Below are positions 62,277-64,000 of a DNA stretch of 64,000 nt, in pieces. The stretch's first letter is position 1. Each line of letters starts with the position of its first letter. A program made the translations under genes and the position numbers. The notes beneath the pieces were generated by a model that saw only the letters and a program-made list of their open reading frames with translations, did not search any database and had not been told where the DNA came from. The DNA comes from Sphingomonas sp. GM_Shp_1 (GTDB lineage: Bacteria; Pseudomonadota; Alphaproteobacteria; Sphingomonadales; Sphingomonadaceae), in contig NZ_JALNUR010000002.1 in assembly GCF_026540895.1 (NCBI RefSeq), positions 62,001-126,000 of the forward strand, read 5' to 3'.

Positions 62277-63563
62277 TCAGTCGTTCCTTTCCTTGATGTC
62301 GGGAATGGCGGAGCCGCCGCCACGATCGCCTTGGCTGAGCGCGTGGATCGCGACTTGGCGGCGATGGCGGCTCGTCTGCTGGTCGCGCATCGCCCGCGCC
62401 CAGGCGGGCATGCCGCCCTCGGCGTCGTTCGTGCCCGGCGACGCGTCGGAGGTTCGATTGAGCGCCGACCAGGCGGCGTTGCGACCTCGCTCTGCAGCAG
62501 CGCCGAGCCCGAAGGTGCTTTCGATCTTCTGGGCCGCCGCACCCTTGGCAGCGGCGGCCATTCCGCCGACTGCAGAGCCGCCCGTCTCACGACCGAGCTG
62601 CGCGGCGGTCGAGGCCGCGGATCCCATTGCGGTGCCGGCACGCACCGCCCCCAGCGCAGCGCCGGCCAGGGCGCGCGCGCCGCCTGCCGCCGCGCCGCCC
62701 GCCAGCATCGCGATGCCGCCGGCGCCGACCGCACTCCCCAGCGCCGCGCCGGCGCCGAGTTGCGGCGCGCCTGACACAAGTCCCGAGGCGATCGAAGGCC
62801 CGAAGATGCCGAGGCCGAACAGCGACAGGCTGGCAAGGACGAGGCTCATCGCCTGGCCGATGTCGGGCTCCTGACCCCGCAGCGCTTGCGTGAACTCGGC
62901 GAAGAAGTTGGAGCCGATCCCGACGATGACCGCCAGCACCATCACCTTCACGCCGGACGAGACGACATTGCCCAGCACGCGCTCGGCGAGGAAGCTGGTG
63001 CGGTTCCACAGCGCGAACGGCACGAGGATGAAGCCCGCCAGGCTCGTCAGCTTGAACTCGAGGATGCAGACGAACATCTGCACCGCGAGGATGAAGAAGG
63101 CGACGATCACCAGCGCCCAGGCGAACAGCAGGATCATGATCGTCAGGAAATTGTCGAAGAAGGTCGTGAACCCGACCATCTCGCTCGCTTGATCGAGCAG
63201 CGGCCACGCCGCCGAGAAGCCGGTACCGGCGAGCCGCCCGGGTTTCAGCAGGTCGTCCGCGGACAGCGTGCCACCGCCGGCGGTCAGCCCGGCCTGCGCG
63301 AACGAGCGGAAGATGATGTCGGCAAGGCGAGAGAAGCTGTTGAGGATGAACGCGAAGGCGCCGACATAGAGGATCTTCCTGAGGAAGCGTCCGATGACAT
63401 TGTCCTCGCCGCCCATCGCCCAGAACAGGCCGGCAAGTGTGATGTCGATGCCGATCAGCGTCGCGGTCAGGAAGCCGACGTCAGGACCGAGCAGCCCGAA
63501 GCCGCTGTCGATGTAGGTGATGAACGCCTGGAGGAAGCGGTCGATGACGTTCAAGTCGTTCAA
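62277..63563 (-). CDS. trbL: Conjugal transfer protein TrbL (VirB6-like)
   Basis: A 428-residue polytopic inner-membrane channel component. Hydrophobic helices are spread over residues 20-270 (FLTATLIGIDITLAGLFWAM, LTIMILLFAWALVIVAFFIL, SLAGFILVPFALWNRTSFLA, MSLVLASLSLFGLGIFGPSI); the C-terminal third is Ala/Gly-rich and soluble, as in P-type TrbL. The family length is 450-500, so it is slightly short. The gap to trbJ is 131 bp. Confidence 0.94.
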   Translation of the reverse strand: MNDLNVIDRFLQAFITYIDSGFGLLGPDVGFLTATLIGIDITLAGLFWAMGGEDNVIGRFLRKILYVGAFAFILNSFSRLADIIFRSFAQAGLTAGGGTLSADDLLKPGRLAGTGFSAAWPLLDQASEMVGFTTFFDNFLTIMILLFAWALVIVAFFILAVQMFVCILEFKLTSLAGFILVPFALWNRTSFLAERVLGNVVSSGVKVMVLAVIVGIGSNFFAEFTQALRGQEPDIGQAMSLVLASLSLFGLGIFGPSIASGLVSGAPQLGAGAALGSAVGAGGIAMLAGGAAAGGARALAGAALGAVRAGTAMGSAASTAAQLGRETGGSAVGGMAAAAKGAAAQKIESTFGLGAAAERGRNAAWSALNRTSDASPGTNDAEGGMPAWARAMRDQQTSRHRRQVAIHALSQGDRGGGSAIPDIKERND

Positions 63564-63593
63564 GGCGGTTCATCCTGCGTCGGTAAAGGGATG

Positions 63594-63631
63594 TCGCGGG
63601 GCGCGGTGGGGAGCGGGACCGCACCCCGCGA
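63594..63631 (-). promoter_or_regulatory. Strong hairpin in the trbJ-trbL intergenic gap
   Basis: TCGCGGGG (63594-63601) pairs with CCCCGCGA (63624-63631), and inside it GCGGT (63603-63607) pairs with ACCGC (63618-63622). It has no U tract. It lies where trbK is usually found and may affect mRNA stability or readthrough inside the operon. Confidence 0.45.
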
Positions 63632-63694
63632 CGGCGACCGATGATCGGGGCATCACCGGCCGCCGGCCGGATCGAGCCTGTCTACGCCGTGGGG

Positions 63695-64000
63695 CTATTG
63701 GGACGTGTAGGCTGATCCGGAGCCGAGGAACTTCCTGGTCGCCACGCGTGCCTCTTGCGCCTGCGTCGCGCGCCGTGCCTGCTCGATCGCCTCGCTACGG
63801 AACTGCGCGGCCATCATCTGCTGGAGCTGGAACTGCTGTTTGGCAGTCAGGGCAAGGAGCTGGTTGGTGGCCTGCTGTGCCTGGAGGGAACCTTCCGCGC
63901 CTTGGCTGCGCGCGACGATGTCGGCGAGCGCCTGTGTGTCGGCCCGGACGTTCTCGACGACCTGCGCCTGCACCGTCATCGTCTGGCGGAAGGCACCCAT
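63695..64000 (-). CDS. trbJ: Conjugal transfer protein TrbJ (VirB5-like), C-terminal part
   Basis: The last 101 residues of a minor pilus/adhesin-type component. The visible part is a long helix rich in Gln and Ala (VVENVRADTQALADIVARSQ, LQAQQATNQLLALTAKQQFQ, LQQMMAAQFRSEAIEQARRA), ending FLGSGSAYTSQ, as at the C terminus of TrbJ. The reading frame is open to the window edge, so the N terminus with its signal peptide is outside. It is the most upstream trb gene visible. Confidence 0.9.
   Translation of the reverse strand: MGAFRQTMTVQAQVVENVRADTQALADIVARSQGAEGSLQAQQATNQLLALTAKQQFQLQQMMAAQFRSEAIEQARRATQAQEARVATRKFLGSGSAYTSQ

Larger units (their letters stand above)
55255..64000. mobile_element. 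Integrative and conjugative element, left end (continues past the window)
   Basis: Order: tRNA-Thr, integrase, AlpA-like regulator, hipBA, HTH, DUF2274, trbI, trbG, trbF, trbL, trbJ. Site-specific recombinase plus a P-type (trb/VirB-like) mating-pair system directly downstream of a tRNA define an ICE. Only one end is visible: no relaxase, coupling protein, trbE or second att site is in the window. GC is close to the host, so the element is adapted or comes from a related bacterium. Confidence 0.88.

Overview
The window is 64 kb of GC-rich chromosome from an alphaproteobacterium, most likely a sphingomonad (Sphingomonas or a close relative). I infer this from the gene content (bacterial-type CrtY/CrtI/CrtB carotenoid genes, a 1537-residue NAD-glutamate dehydrogenase, an Atm1-type ABC exporter, MipA/OmpV and OmpA-like barrels, EgtB/EgtD) and from three families of short palindromic intergenic repeats. 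No 16S gene is present, so the genus is an inference.

Layout. 1-9.3 kb: the start of dnaN, an outer-membrane barrel, a phosphatase, rlmN, a TauE-type permease, a flavin reductase, a cytochrome b plus molybdopterin oxidoreductase pair, cfa, and a small sulfurtransferase/membrane-protein pair. 9.5-19.3 kb: carotenoid genes crtY-crtI and, separately, LOG-crtB, with an Atm1-like exporter and an S9 peptidase between them. 19.4-27.5 kb: csbD, recQ, GNAT, a sterol-desaturase-like enzyme, mipA, small lipoproteins, ung and a PhnA-domain gene. 27.5-29.0 kb: an accessory pocket with a YefM-YoeB toxin-antitoxin module next to a visibly AT-rich ImmA/IrrE-like protease overlapping a two-helix membrane protein. 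29.1-37.4 kb: thiC with a TPP riboswitch, two tandem Tat-exported ferritin-like proteins, and a minus-strand run gluQRS-HIG1-pduO-egtB-egtD (ergothioneine synthesis). 37.5-55.1 kb: HNH nuclease, EF-hand lipoprotein, ppc, OsmC, PaiB-like, ogt, thioesterase, DedA, oligopeptidase B, aminopeptidase P, NAD-GDH and a PAS-type protein.

55.18-64 kb: a tRNA-Thr(CGT) followed at once by a P4-type tyrosine integrase, an AlpA-like regulator, a complete HipBA module and a minus-strand conjugation operon (trbJ-L-F-G-I, DUF2274, HTH). This is one end of an integrative and conjugative element that runs past the right edge of the window.

The most distinctive signals are the ImmA/IrrE plus membrane-protein pair with its own near-palindromic upstream site, a 92-bp inverted-pair repeat whose three full copies have identical arm and centre lengths, a second palindrome family whose inner stem covaries, and ordered repeated sites upstream of the integrase and of hipB. 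No CRISPR array, insertion sequence or rRNA was seen.
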